Shown here in pieces: positions 7,504 through 14,450 of a DNA stretch of 36,081 nt. The notes below the pieces were generated by a model. The model ran no database searches. It was not told the DNA's origin and saw only the letters and a list, made by a program, of their open reading frames with translations. Positions within the stretch are counted from its first letter, which is position 1. Each line of letters opens with the position of its first letter. A program made the position numbers and the translations under genes. Origin of the DNA: a virus. The stretch is from positions 1-36,081 of IMG/VR virus record IMGVR_UViG_3300021090_000071. The stretch is one strand, 5' to 3'.

Positions 7504-7683
7504 GTGGCCTGTTGGTGTGACGCAATTACCATCGAGGGGTTGGATGGAGTCGTCAAATCATTGGGGGATGCCTTGAGAGCAGAACTTCGAATTCTTCAGG
7601 AAGAGAATGCCACTCTCAAGGCACAGCTTACGGAAGCGCAGTTGAGACCGGCCCAAGAGGAATTGTTGGAGAAAAACACGTGA
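7504..7683 (+). CDS. Short coiled-coil ORF, start uncertain
   Basis: The frame is open from 7498 to a TGA at 7681-7683. From GTG 7504 it gives 59 residues: a front part with ACWCDAITIEGLDG, then a clear coiled coil (LRAELRILQEENATLKAQLT). No good ribosome site precedes GTG 7504, and TTG 7540 is an alternative. A 70-base gap without a gene follows before the RNA ligase. Confidence 0.45.
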   Translation: MACWCDAITIEGLDGVVKSLGDALRAELRILQEENATLKAQLTEAQLRPAQEELLEKNT

Positions 7684-7753
7684 TCCTCCGACCCTCTATT
7701 TTGTACGCATGGTCACATCTCACGTGCCGGGAAAATTCGTGTAAGGAGAAACC

Positions 7754-8164
7754 GTGAGCGAATACCACAAGATCGAAACACTCTACGAGCGCGACGACGC
7801 CACGCATCGGCTTAAACAGCCTCTCGTGTTCAAGAACCGCGTGTATGGAATCGTTAATCCGTGGGTCTTCACCGAGAAGATCGACGGCACAAATATCCGC
7901 TGCGCTTGGCATCTCGGGAAGGTGACGTTCGGTGGCAAAACGGACGCCGCACAAATTCACGCCGATCTCGTCAGATGGCTCTACGAGCACGTCACGCCCG
8001 AAACATGCCGCGTGGCGTTTGCAAACCACGCCGAAGAGCATCCGGTGGTTCTCTACGGCGAAGGGTACGGGGCGGGCATTCAGAAGGGTGGTGGCGATTA
8101 CTCGCCCGAGAAACGCCTAATTCTTTTCGACGTGCTCATCGCGGATGAGGCGGAACGTGGCTAG
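7754..8164 (+). CDS. RNA ligase (Rnl2-type), N-terminal part up to an in-frame TAG
   Basis: It starts at GTG 7754 after AAGGAGAAACC. Residues 37-44 are FTEKIDGT, the KxDG nucleotidyltransferase motif whose Lys takes the AMP; VLYGEGYGAG and LILFDVL follow as in RNA_ligase (PF09414) proteins. These enzymes seal RNA ends using ATP. A TAG at 8162-8164 ends the frame after 136 residues, but homologous sequence continues in the same frame to 8392. The family usually has two Trp at this point (WWL), so TGG to TAG is the simplest explanation. Truncated here, it lacks the late motifs. Confidence 0.85.
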   Translation: MSEYHKIETLYERDDATHRLKQPLVFKNRVYGIVNPWVFTEKIDGTNIRCAWHLGKVTFGGKTDAAQIHADLVRWLYEHVTPETCRVAFANHAEEHPVVLYGEGYGAGIQKGGGDYSPEKRLILFDVLIADEAERG

Positions 8165-8392
8165 TGGCTAAGTGACGAGAACGTGCGCGACGTGGGCGCC
8201 AAACTAGGGCTCGACGTTGTTCCTCTCGTCGGCACGATGACGCTTTCGGATGCGACAGAAATGGTCCGAGCGGGATTCTCGTCGCGTCTTGGCAAGAGAC
8301 AGGCCGAAGGTGTCGTCGGTCGTCCCGTTGAGGCGCTCTTCGACAAGAAGGGGCATCGGCTGATCGTGAAACTGAAAACGAGGGACTTCTGA
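8165..8392 (+). pseudogene. RNA ligase, C-terminal part after the in-frame TAG
   Basis: This is in the same frame as the N-terminal part. It begins WLSDENVRDVGAKLGLDVVP and contains RQAEGVVGRP (motif IV, Glu-Gly) and a final IVKLKTRDF (motif V, Lys residues), all needed for catalysis. GTG 8183 could start a separate fragment but has no ribosome site. The part is well preserved, so the TAG is recent, suppressed or read through, or a sequence error. With readthrough the full protein would be 212 residues, the usual size. Confidence 0.75.
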
Positions 8393-8395
8393 ACC

Positions 8396-8866
8396 ATGAG
8401 TAACATTTTCGTACACTCGCCACACCTTCCGGTTTTCGAATACGATGGAGCTTTCAAGTGTTTTGACTGCGGTGCGACATGGGGAGCGCTGCCGGATCAT
8501 CCGGAGATGCCTGCAACCTGTGTATCTCGTCGTGGTAAATCTCTCAGACTGGATTTCGAGTGTTTCAAAAGCGACGTAGAGGCGGGTCGAGCGGAGCATG
8601 TCGCTTTACCGGTTGTCCTTCGTGACGACAAGGATCGAACGAGAGCGGACATCGTTGCCGAAGCGATGGAGGAAGTCAGAAAAACCCATCTGGCATACGA
8701 TGTCGCCAAGGAAAAAGCCAACGCGGCGGTGAGTAATGTGAACGAAGCGCTTCTCAGCGCAAACCGGGCGCAGGTTGCGCTCGATACGGCCCTTACAGAA
8801 TTGAAAAACACTGCCCCCTACGGATCGAAGTGGAACACACCGAGAAAAGGAGAATCAGAATCATGA
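8396..8866 (+). CDS. Hypothetical protein with zinc knuckle and coiled coil
   Basis: A 156-residue protein. The N-terminus has FKCFDCGATWGALPDHPEMP with two further cysteines nearby (TCVSRR, FECF), a probable zinc site. Residues 80-145 are a long helix (RADIVAEAMEEVRKTHLAYD and onward), probably coiled coil. Its stop overlaps the Tas-like start (ATGA at 8863), so the two are translationally coupled. It could act with the array system, but no function is recognised. Confidence 0.7.
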   Translation: MSNIFVHSPHLPVFEYDGAFKCFDCGATWGALPDHPEMPATCVSRRGKSLRLDFECFKSDVEAGRAEHVALPVVLRDDKDRTRADIVAEAMEEVRKTHLAYDVAKEKANAAVSNVNEALLSANRAQVALDTALTELKNTAPYGSKWNTPRKGESES

Positions 8867-9744
8867 CCACAACCCTCGAAGAACCCGAAACCACTCACGT
8901 CGAAGACGATCTTGAAGCACCGCTCATTCCGCTCGCCAAGCTGAGGAAGGACCTCCAGAAGGCAGCGGAGACCCTTTCCCCGCACGAGGCCCGGTATCTG
9001 GTCAGCGTGTACTACCAGCTACAGGACCTCCGGATCATCCTGAACAATCAGGAGAAATCCAACATCAAGCGGGAGCGCCCGCACGCCGCGGTGAGCTTCT
9101 TCCTCAAGCAACTCAAGGCGGTCGAGCGTCAGGTGGCGCAGGTGCTCGACACCTACAGCGAGTCGAAGGAACTAGGGAGGTGGGTACGGCAGATTGTCGG
9201 CATTGGGCCGATCATTTCCGCGGGGCTGCTCGCGCACATCGACCTGAACACCATGCCGCACGTCTCGAACCTCTGGTCTTTCGCCGGGCTCAATCCCACG
9301 ATGAAGTGGGAGAAGGGACAGAAACGTCCTTACAACGAGAACCTCAAGGTCCTTTGCGCCGGGAAAATCGGGCAGAGCTTTGTCTACAACCAGAACCGTC
9401 CGAACGATATCTACGGGAAGGTGTACGCCAAGCGGAAGGAACTGGAGGTTCAGCGGAACGAAGCGGGGAATAACGCGGAGAAAGCTGCCGAGATTCTGCA
9501 AAAGAAACGGTTTGACAAGAAGACCGTCGCCTACCAGAACTACATCGCCGGGAAATTTCCGCCTGCGCACATCCACGCCCGAGCGCGCCGGTATGCCGTG
9601 AAGCTTTTCCTGAGCCACTATTGGGCCACAGGACGGGCCATGGCTGGACTTCCTGTGACGGAGCCGTACGCGATTGCCGTGTTGGGTCACTCTCCCGAGA
9701 GCAAGATCAATCCGCCGTATCCACCGAAGCCTGCTACCTCGTGA
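8863..9744 (+). CDS. Tas-like protein (IS110 C-terminal / Nop-like domain, no nuclease); TasA-like
   Basis: A 293-residue protein from ATG 8863 after AAAAGGAG. Residues 20-105 are helical with a coiled coil. Residues 106-175 match the Tnp_20 (IS110/IS116) C-terminal domain: VGIGPIISAGLLAHI at 112-126, WSFAGLNPT at 138-146, KGQKRPYNENLK at 151-162. A basic helix ARRYAVKLFLSHYW follows at 241-254. The IS110 N-terminal DEDD (RuvC-like) domain is absent, there is no HNH, and no insertion-sequence ends are seen. Its stop codon lies inside the first repeat of a dual-spacer array. Tas proteins of TIGR systems use a Nop-like domain related to IS110 to hold a dual-spacer guide RNA; the version without nuclease is TasA. 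Automatic annotation would probably say transposase. Confidence 0.82.
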   Translation: MTTTLEEPETTHVEDDLEAPLIPLAKLRKDLQKAAETLSPHEARYLVSVYYQLQDLRIILNNQEKSNIKRERPHAAVSFFLKQLKAVERQVAQVLDTYSESKELGRWVRQIVGIGPIISAGLLAHIDLNTMPHVSNLWSFAGLNPTMKWEKGQKRPYNENLKVLCAGKIGQSFVYNQNRPNDIYGKVYAKRKELEVQRNEAGNNAEKAAEILQKKRFDKKTVAYQNYIAGKFPPAHIHARARRYAVKLFLSHYWATGRAMAGLPVTEPYAIAVLGHSPESKINPPYPPKPATS

Positions 9745-10628
9745 AGTCCAAGCTGGATGTGTGAGCCAACTAAAGTGTGGAGTCCATCTATTGTGTGCGA
9801 ACCATTATTTCCGTATTTCCGTGTCACCCCACCCGGTGAGTGTGAGCCAAAATCGAGATGAATTCCATCGTCCACGGCGCGAGCCATTAGGCGTGAGTCA
9901 GGAAGCAGATGACAACCAAACTCTGCGTACGGGCCAGTTTTACCGGTGAAGACCACGACTCGTGTGCGAATCAGGATAATCTGTGGAACACCAAAATCTC
10001 GTGTATGGGTCAATACAAAGGTGAAACCCGAACCAGTCGTGCGAACCAACCGATTAGTGTAGTCCAGCTTTAGTGGTGTGAACCGTAGTAGTTGTGGAAA
10101 CCTGAGCCGGGAGTGTGAGTCAGAAGCGTCGTGAAGTCCATTGGAATACGTACGAGCCAACGTCTTCTTTGAATTCCACCCATCTGGTGCGAATCAGATT
10201 CCCTGTGGAGCCCCGTATAAAGGGTATGAGCCAGCCCACCGATGAACTCCAAACCTCCGGCGCGAGTTAGCGAACGATGTGAAACCCGAGATCCATGTAC
10301 GAGCCACCTTAAGCGTGAAATCCAAATATGGAGCGCGAGTCAACGTGATGGTGGATTCCAAATATTTAGCGCGAGTCAACAGCATTAAGTGAACTCCAAA
10401 CCGTACGTGCGAGTCCAGAGGGTTGAATGAAAACCACAGCCGTGCGAGTCAGGTATCAGGGCGCAATCCAGCGATCAAGTACGAGTCCAGCGAATTTGTG
10501 AACTCCATCAGGTAAGTGCGAGTCCAAAACTATCGTGAAATCCAGCCAACGAGTGCGGGTCACCAAACTTGTGAAAACCACTCAACAAGTACGAGCCACC
10601 AAAACTGAAAACCACAAAAGACGAGCAT
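9741..10628 (+). repeat. TIGR-like dual-spacer repeat array 1
   Basis: About 48 ten-base units alternate between type A (consensus GTGAANTCCA, also GTGAAAACCA) and type B (GTGCGAGYCA or GTACGAGCCA). Starts are mostly 18 or 19 bases apart, e.g. A 9741, B 9759, A 9777, B 9795, and A 10315, B 10333, A 10351, B 10369. Spacers are about 8-9 bases and all different, so a full A-B period is 36-37 bases, as in TIGR arrays. One pair near 9813-9830 is decayed. Two B units are adjacent at 9877 and 9891. The array begins inside the Tas-like stop codon and ends just before the ribosome site of the next gene, so it is probably co-transcribed with it. No protein frame survives. Confidence 0.85.
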
Positions 10629-10646
10629 ACCTTTTAGGAGGACTGG

Positions 10647-10898
10647 ATGAAGTGGAAAGAGTGGAAGAACAGTTCGGGCTGGCTGGCCTTTAAGATATCT
10701 TTTTTCTACGATACGCTGGCAGCGCTTGGATTTTTCTTGGCCTTCAAGATGCTGATTCCTGCCTTACCGTGGTGGAGGTGTCTCCTCGGGGCGTTTTTTT
10801 CGGTGTGGGCGTCAAACATAGCCATGCGCAGTCGGTTCGAGATGACCCTCATCGAGCACGTGAACAAAGCGCTAGACAAGTATCTGAGCAAGCCCTAA
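10647..10898 (+). CDS. Small membrane protein between the two arrays
   Basis: An 83-residue protein starting at ATG 10647 after TTTAGGAGGACTGG. Two hydrophobic segments (residues about 17-37 and 40-57, FYDTLAALGFFLAFKMLIPA and CLLGAFFSVWASNIAM) suggest two transmembrane helices, followed by a short charged tail. No family recognised. It sits directly after array 1. Confidence 0.75.
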   Translation: MKWKEWKNSSGWLAFKISFFYDTLAALGFFLAFKMLIPALPWWRCLLGAFFSVWASNIAMRSRFEMTLIEHVNKALDKYLSKP

Positions 10899-10916
10899 AA
10901 TGGGGACGGAGGTTCA

Positions 10917-11423
10917 ATGATGTCTTTGGTATTCGTGGACTGTGAGGCTTACGGGGGTGCTCCAAGCGTGGGGCGTCTGACGGAATTCGGGGCCGTGACG
11001 TATCCGAAGAAGGTTACCTTTCATGGGGTGCTGCTGTCTACGCGTCCCTCGCTGGCGAATCCGGCAGTCCCCGAGCGCGTCTCGGATATGTCCGAAGACC
11101 ACTACCACGAACTCGCATCGGGCGTGTTCTTTAGCTTCGATGCGTGGCTCCGGGAAAATACGACCGGGCGTCCGGTCTTCGTTTCGGACAATCCGGCCTT
11201 CGACTGGCAGTGGATCAACGACCTGTTCTGGAGGACCCTCGGGCGTAATCCCTTCGGTCACTCGGCCCGCAGGCTCGGAGACTTCTACGCCGGACTCGTA
11301 AACGATTTCTACAAGACGCAGAAGTGGAAGGATTTTCGAGTCACGAAGCATACGCACCACCCTGTCGATGACGCCATGGGAAATCTGGAAGCGTTCGAAC
11401 GTCTTCTCAAGGGGGAACGATGA
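10917..11423 (+). CDS. 3'-5' exonuclease, DEDDh type
   Basis: A 168-residue protein with the DEDDh fold motifs. Exo I is VFVDCEAYG with Asp and Glu at residues 8 and 10, followed by a conserved TEFGAVTY strand. Exo II is FVSDNPAFDWQWIN with Asp near residue 98. Exo III is HTHHPVDDAMGN with His and Asp near residues 146 and 151. Family members such as DnaQ epsilon, RNase T and oligoribonuclease remove 3' nucleotides using two metal ions. ATG 10917 is preceded by ACGGAGG, and ATG 10920 follows at once. Lying between the arrays, it could trim guide RNAs or serve the Tas-like protein; this is inference. Confidence 0.82.
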   Translation: MMSLVFVDCEAYGGAPSVGRLTEFGAVTYPKKVTFHGVLLSTRPSLANPAVPERVSDMSEDHYHELASGVFFSFDAWLRENTTGRPVFVSDNPAFDWQWINDLFWRTLGRNPFGHSARRLGDFYAGLVNDFYKTQKWKDFRVTKHTHHPVDDAMGNLEAFERLLKGER

Positions 11424-11470
11424 AAATACTCCGTCAAGTTCTCAAAAAGGTGGGGTTGAAAATAGAGTCT
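11420..11470 (+). CDS. Very short ORF (16 codons), possibly a linking peptide
   Basis: ATG 11420 overlaps the exonuclease TGA (ATGA) and gives MKILRQVLKKVGLKIES before a TAA. The start is well placed for coupling, but the product is tiny and basic. It may only carry translation towards the next start at 11474. Confidence 0.3.
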
Positions 11471-11473
11471 TAA

Positions 11474-11695
11474 ATGATCCCCGACGAGTGGTACGACCGG
11501 TTCGAATGTCTGGCGAGGGAACTGGCGTGTGAGAGAGTGTATCTGGAGTCGCACAGCTATACTCACATAACCCGGTTTGACACCGCCGCGGTTCCCGGTT
11601 ACGTGTATGCGCCGTGGGTTCCTTTCTACGTTAACGGTAGAGAAGCGAAAGAAGCGTGGTCTGTGTTGTTTAGTATTGCGGGTTGTACGGCCTGA
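11474..11695 (+). CDS. Hypothetical protein before array 2
   Basis: A 73-residue product: MIPDEWYDRFECLARELACE, then RVYLESHSYTHITRFD and PGYVYAPWVPFYVNG. It has no motif I recognise. The final codons overlap the first, imperfect unit of array 2 (about 11690). The ribosome site is weak, so the start is less certain. Confidence 0.6.
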   Translation: MIPDEWYDRFECLARELACERVYLESHSYTHITRFDTAAVPGYVYAPWVPFYVNGREAKEAWSVLFSIAGCTA

Positions 11696-12147
11696 ACCAT
11701 CCAATGTGTGAAAACCATAGACCCGGTGTGAGCCATCCGGAGAGTGAAGTCCAAAATCAATGAGCGAAATTCCTGACAACCTGTACGAGCGATTCATGAA
11801 ATATTTGATAAGCTCGCACGAGTCATTCAAAAGGTGAAACCCACGCTTCAAGTACGAGTCATTCAAACGGTGAAATCCATTCGTTCAGTATGAGCCAACC
11901 CCTATCGTGAATCTCCCTTGTACGAACCGAGGTAGCCAGTGTACTCCTGTCAAGGCGCGTGAGACAATATACAGGTGAAACCCACAGGAGTTTGTTCGAG
12001 CCCATCAGGACGTAAGCCAAATCCGAAGCGAAATCCCGGCTGTGTGTGCGAGTCAGGTCAATAGCGAACCCCAACTCATTTGTACGAGCCAACGGTTAAT
12101 GTGAAAAACCATCTGTCGAGTGCGAGCCATTAGTCGGGTGAAGCCCA
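11690..12147 (+). repeat. TIGR-like dual-spacer repeat array 2
   Basis: About 25 units share the array 1 consensus. Type A occurs at 11708, 11744, 11834, 11870, 11975, 12101 and 12138, type B at 11726, 11816, 11852, 11888, 12046, 12082 and 12120. Spacing is mostly 18-19 bases with unrelated spacers. Units at 11764, 11796, 11920 and 12010 are degenerate or out of phase, so this array is more decayed than the first. It begins within the stop codon of the preceding gene and ends about 24 bases before the tRNA. The shared repeats imply one Tas protein could use both arrays. Confidence 0.8.
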
Positions 12148-12171
12148 ACGGTGTCGATGCGTATTTTTTTC

Positions 12172-12247
12172 CGGGGTGTAGCTCAGGGGGTAGAGCGCCT
12201 GCCTTGGGAGCAGGAAGTCGGCGGTTCGAGTCCGCCCACCCCGACCA
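12172..12247 (+). tRNA. tRNA-Pro (anticodon UGG)
   Basis: All four stems pair: acceptor CGGGGTG with CACCCCG, D stem GCTC with GAGC, anticodon stem CCTGC with GCAGG around loop CTTGGGA (anticodon TGG, then G37 as usual for Pro), and T stem GGCGG with CCGCC around TTCGAGT. The 3' CCA is encoded (12245-12247). It follows array 2 after a run of seven T, so RNase P cleavage here would also define the 3' end of an array transcript. Confidence 0.95.
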
Positions 12248-12378
12248 CTTTTCCTTACGTGTGTAATACGGAGATTCGTTTTCCCTGACAAGGCCATTTT
12301 TTCCTCCTCCACAATTTACCTTCTCTTCGGTCGTGTATGAAAATGTATAGGGACCAAACTATCCTTTCGGAGTTTTCA
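12248..12378. other. Gap after the tRNA
   Basis: This holds no supported gene. There is a T-rich stretch (CATTTTTTCC near 12297) without a convincing stem, and the motif ACTATCC at 12358-12364, which recurs before other genes in the window. Confidence 0.5.
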
Positions 12379-12693
12379 ATGAATGACGTGCTCCAGTTTA
12401 TCGGCAAAAAACTTCTTGAAAAAACGGCCTTGAACGAGGGTGGTAATACACACAATCTGCCTCCTCTTGTCCCCATGTGGGTTCTGAAGGAAGGCTACGA
12501 GCCTATCGACTACAGGGTGCCTGAAGCAGGTGAGTTTTTCTTCTCGCTCCTTCGCGGTGAACGCGTCGTGGAAGCCAAGGACAACAGTGGTGGGATGCGT
12601 GTCGTCCTCCGGTATGTCGGTAAAGAAATTATGGAGCAAAAACTCAGCAGGCTGGACGTTCCATTCCCTGAAGCGTTGGAGCCGATCTACTGA
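12379..12693 (+). CDS. Hypothetical protein
   Basis: From ATG 12379 (after TCGGAG) this is a 104-residue product: MNDVLQFIGKKLLEKTALNE, then a middle with PMWVLKEGYEPIDYR and a C-terminal helix. ATG 12337 in the same frame would add 14 residues but lacks a ribosome site. The N-terminal helix FIGKKLLEKTAL loosely recalls the LLE tag found in the following genes. Function unknown. Confidence 0.65.
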   Translation: MNDVLQFIGKKLLEKTALNEGGNTHNLPPLVPMWVLKEGYEPIDYRVPEAGEFFFSLLRGERVVEAKDNSGGMRVVLRYVGKEIMEQKLSRLDVPFPEALEPIY

Positions 12694-12701
12694 CTATCCA
12701 G

Positions 12702-13160
12702 ATGAAGGGTCACAAATGGGATAGCCCTTCCATTGGTAATTGGCTGAAATACCTAAAGCGTGGACCCCGTATCGAAGAAGAGGAAGACGTGAAAATCAAG
12801 AGCGTTCTCACTCAACATCTCGAAGCCAGAGTTTCCCCGACCGAGCCGAACCCGCGGGATTACGATGTCTTCGGTCGAGCGATAGCCTCCTATATCAAGG
12901 CTGGTGGTTCGGTTGAGGAAATTGCGCAGCGCTGTAAGCCTGAGATGCCACAGGGTGTGGATCAAATTGAGTGGGAGACAGTCAGACGACGTGCTCTGGA
13001 TTACTTGAACTCCTCCACGACGAGTTACGGAAAAAACAACGACGCGAGTCAGCGTGCTCCGGGACGGACTCTGGCTACCGATTTGCGCAACCTTCTCGAT
13101 GATGTTCTCGATGAATTGTCAGGGTGGACTACAGGACAAAGCTCACTAGATGAGCCATGA
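12702..13160 (+). CDS. Hypothetical protein carrying the LLE-type tag
   Basis: A 152-residue ORF from ATG 12702. A GTG at 12789, after GAGGAAGAC, would start VKIKSVLTQHLEARVSPTEP, which resembles the N-terminal tag of several downstream proteins (MKI/V-x-x-x-LTxRL-x-E) and has a better ribosome site, so the true start may be 12789. Residues 50-110 are helical (YDVFGRAIASYIKAGGSVEE and onward). No known family. Its stop overlaps the next start. Confidence 0.65.
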   Translation: MKGHKWDSPSIGNWLKYLKRGPRIEEEEDVKIKSVLTQHLEARVSPTEPNPRDYDVFGRAIASYIKAGGSVEEIAQRCKPEMPQGVDQIEWETVRRRALDYLNSSTTSYGKNNDASQRAPGRTLATDLRNLLDDVLDELSGWTTGQSSLDEP

Positions 13161-13708
13161 TCCATCCCAAGTTCAAGGTCCGTGTTCCACGCAGGCGCCC
13201 GTCTTATATCGTCTCTGAAGCCTTCGGCTCGAAGTATCATCCCGGTTGGCTGATGGAGCGGGTCAGGGGACGCTGTTTCGAGTCGGCCAAAAAAATGGCT
13301 CAGGAGTTTCGAGACAAAATTTACAAGCAGGAATTCCCTCACGCTCCGCTCTCATCGGCCTACATCAAATGGAAAATCAGGAGAGGTCTGGACACTCGCA
13401 TCCTGATTGCCACGAAAAAATACATCCACGCCATTGGGGTCAAGCAGCTTCCTCATGGAGCCTTGATCGGCTTTATACACAAAAATCGCATTGACATCAT
13501 CAAGACGAAGACAGGAATCAGAACCCGTGTTCTTCCGTACCGCCTGCTGGCCCGGTGGCTGGAGTATGGAACAAAGACCTCGCCGCCACGTCCTCACTGG
13601 CGCCCAATAATGAAGCTCTGGAAGGAGCAGGCACGTACCCTGTACCGCCGTGTAATTGTTCGTGAGGTCACCCACGAAATTCGAAAAGCCCTGAAAGCGG
13701 CCCGGTAA
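13157..13708 (+). CDS. Neck/tail-completion protein, HK97 gp10-like
   Basis: A 183-residue protein. The C-terminal part has LARWLEYGTKTSPPRPHWRP followed by a basic helix, the ExGT...PxRPxxRP signature of HK97 gp10-like minor tail proteins. Upstream is a basic helix and beta region (KKYIHAIGVKQLPHGALIGF). These proteins sit at the head-tail junction or tail end and help connect or terminate the tail. The assignment rests on the signature and the structural-gene context. Confidence 0.65.
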   Translation: MIHPKFKVRVPRRRPSYIVSEAFGSKYHPGWLMERVRGRCFESAKKMAQEFRDKIYKQEFPHAPLSSAYIKWKIRRGLDTRILIATKKYIHAIGVKQLPHGALIGFIHKNRIDIIKTKTGIRTRVLPYRLLARWLEYGTKTSPPRPHWRPIMKLWKEQARTLYRRVIVREVTHEIRKALKAAR

Positions 13709-13767
13709 CAGGACTATCTCTCCGAGCCATTTCCTTTTTGACCACGATGGCTTGAAAGAGGTTTGGC

Positions 13768-14241
13768 ATGGACCCGGAAGCGGCGCTGGCACGAGCCGAG
13801 CAAGCTCTCAGAGACGAAAACATCGACGAGGTGATCTCGGCTTTGGAAGACTACTGGTCGTGGCGGGAGAAGGGTGGCTACGAGCCCGAGGGAGGCGATA
13901 GCCGGGCACGGGCCATAGGTAACCGGCTTCACAGTGCTTCGAGAGGTCCTCGGGTTGACGACGCCTTCATACGGGGTGTCGTGACGGGACTCCTTGTGGA
14001 GGCGCGGTCTCGTGTGAAGAGAGATGATTTTGCCACCATTTCGGACAAGCTGAAGGCTCGGCTTGTGGTTCACGTGACTGATAGCACCGGGAAATTCGGC
14101 ACGACACCATGGTCTGTGGACTTTGGGGAGCCGGACGAGGAAAACCTTACCAAATACGCTACGGCTCTGAATCTTACTCGTGCCATTCTTTCCGACCCGG
14201 TTACGGGGCAGGTTTTTGTGCGCTGGAAAAAAGAGCTATGA
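13768..14241 (+). CDS. Hypothetical protein
   Basis: A 157-residue protein starting at ATG 13768 after AAAGAGG. The N-terminal helices (AALARAEQALRDENIDEVIS, ALEDYWSWREKGGYEP) are followed by a beta-rich C-terminal half (KARLVVHVTDSTG, TGQVFVRWKKEL). The 59-base gap before it contains GACTATCT, a motif that recurs upstream of genes. No family recognised. Confidence 0.68.
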   Translation: MDPEAALARAEQALRDENIDEVISALEDYWSWREKGGYEPEGGDSRARAIGNRLHSASRGPRVDDAFIRGVVTGLLVEARSRVKRDDFATISDKLKARLVVHVTDSTGKFGTTPWSVDFGEPDEENLTKYATALNLTRAILSDPVTGQVFVRWKKEL

Positions 14242-14450
14242 ACGTGGAGACAATCGTCGAGAAACTTGTTGAGAGTCCTCCTCCGCTGAGTATGTCTCTG
14301 ATCGTCAGCAGGCTTATAACGGCGGAGAATCTGTTGCAAGATGTGGCTTCTGTAATTCCTCTTGTTGTTAACGACCCTGACGGTGAAGTCAGGCGGCTCG
14401 TTGCGCTTTTCGAACCGATTAAAGCATTTCTGCGGGAGAGAGTCTCATGA
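14238..14450 (+). CDS. Small LLE-tagged protein
   Basis: A 70-residue helical product. Its N-terminus, NVETIVEKLVESPPPLSM, fits the tag [I/L][V/T]xxL[L/V]E shared by many proteins in this region. The rest is hydrophobic and helical (LLQDVASVIPLVVNDP). ATGA overlaps join it to both neighbours. Function unknown; see the finding on the tag. Confidence 0.68.
   Translation: MNVETIVEKLVESPPPLSMSLIVSRLITAENLLQDVASVIPLVVNDPDGEVRRLVALFEPIKAFLRERVS

Noticed and set aside
7754-8392. TAG recoded to an amino acid throughout the phage
   Set aside because: Several genes end with TAG immediately before the start of the next gene (17684, 21314, 23595), so TAG acts as a stop in this genome.
8863-9744. An intact IS110-type insertion sequence
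   Set aside because: The N-terminal catalytic DEDD domain is missing, no element ends are visible, and the gene is joined by overlap to the operon upstream.
9687-10385. Minus-strand reading frames through array 1 with repeated GSH and GLH or LTRT-like peptides
   Set aside because: The peptide repeats come from the DNA repeat period of 18 bases. Steps of 19, 20 and 13-16 bases break the frame repeatedly, and no ribosome site is present.
11309-12092. Minus-strand reading frames through array 2 and the exonuclease gene
   Set aside because: Same cause as in array 1; the frames also run antisense to a clear DEDDh exonuclease gene.
9741-12147. CRISPR array or replication-origin iterons
   Set aside because: The repeats are only about 10 bases, of two alternating types, with spacers of 8-9 bases, unlike CRISPR (repeats and spacers of about 25-40). 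No Cas genes are seen. Iterons do not normally alternate in two types with 48 unique spacers, and no replication initiator or AT-rich unwinding region is next to them.
12130-12312. Minus-strand reading frame with GRGGRTRTADFLLPRQALYPLSYTP-like product
   Set aside because: This is the well-known false protein produced by reading the complement of a tRNA gene; it covers tRNA-Pro.
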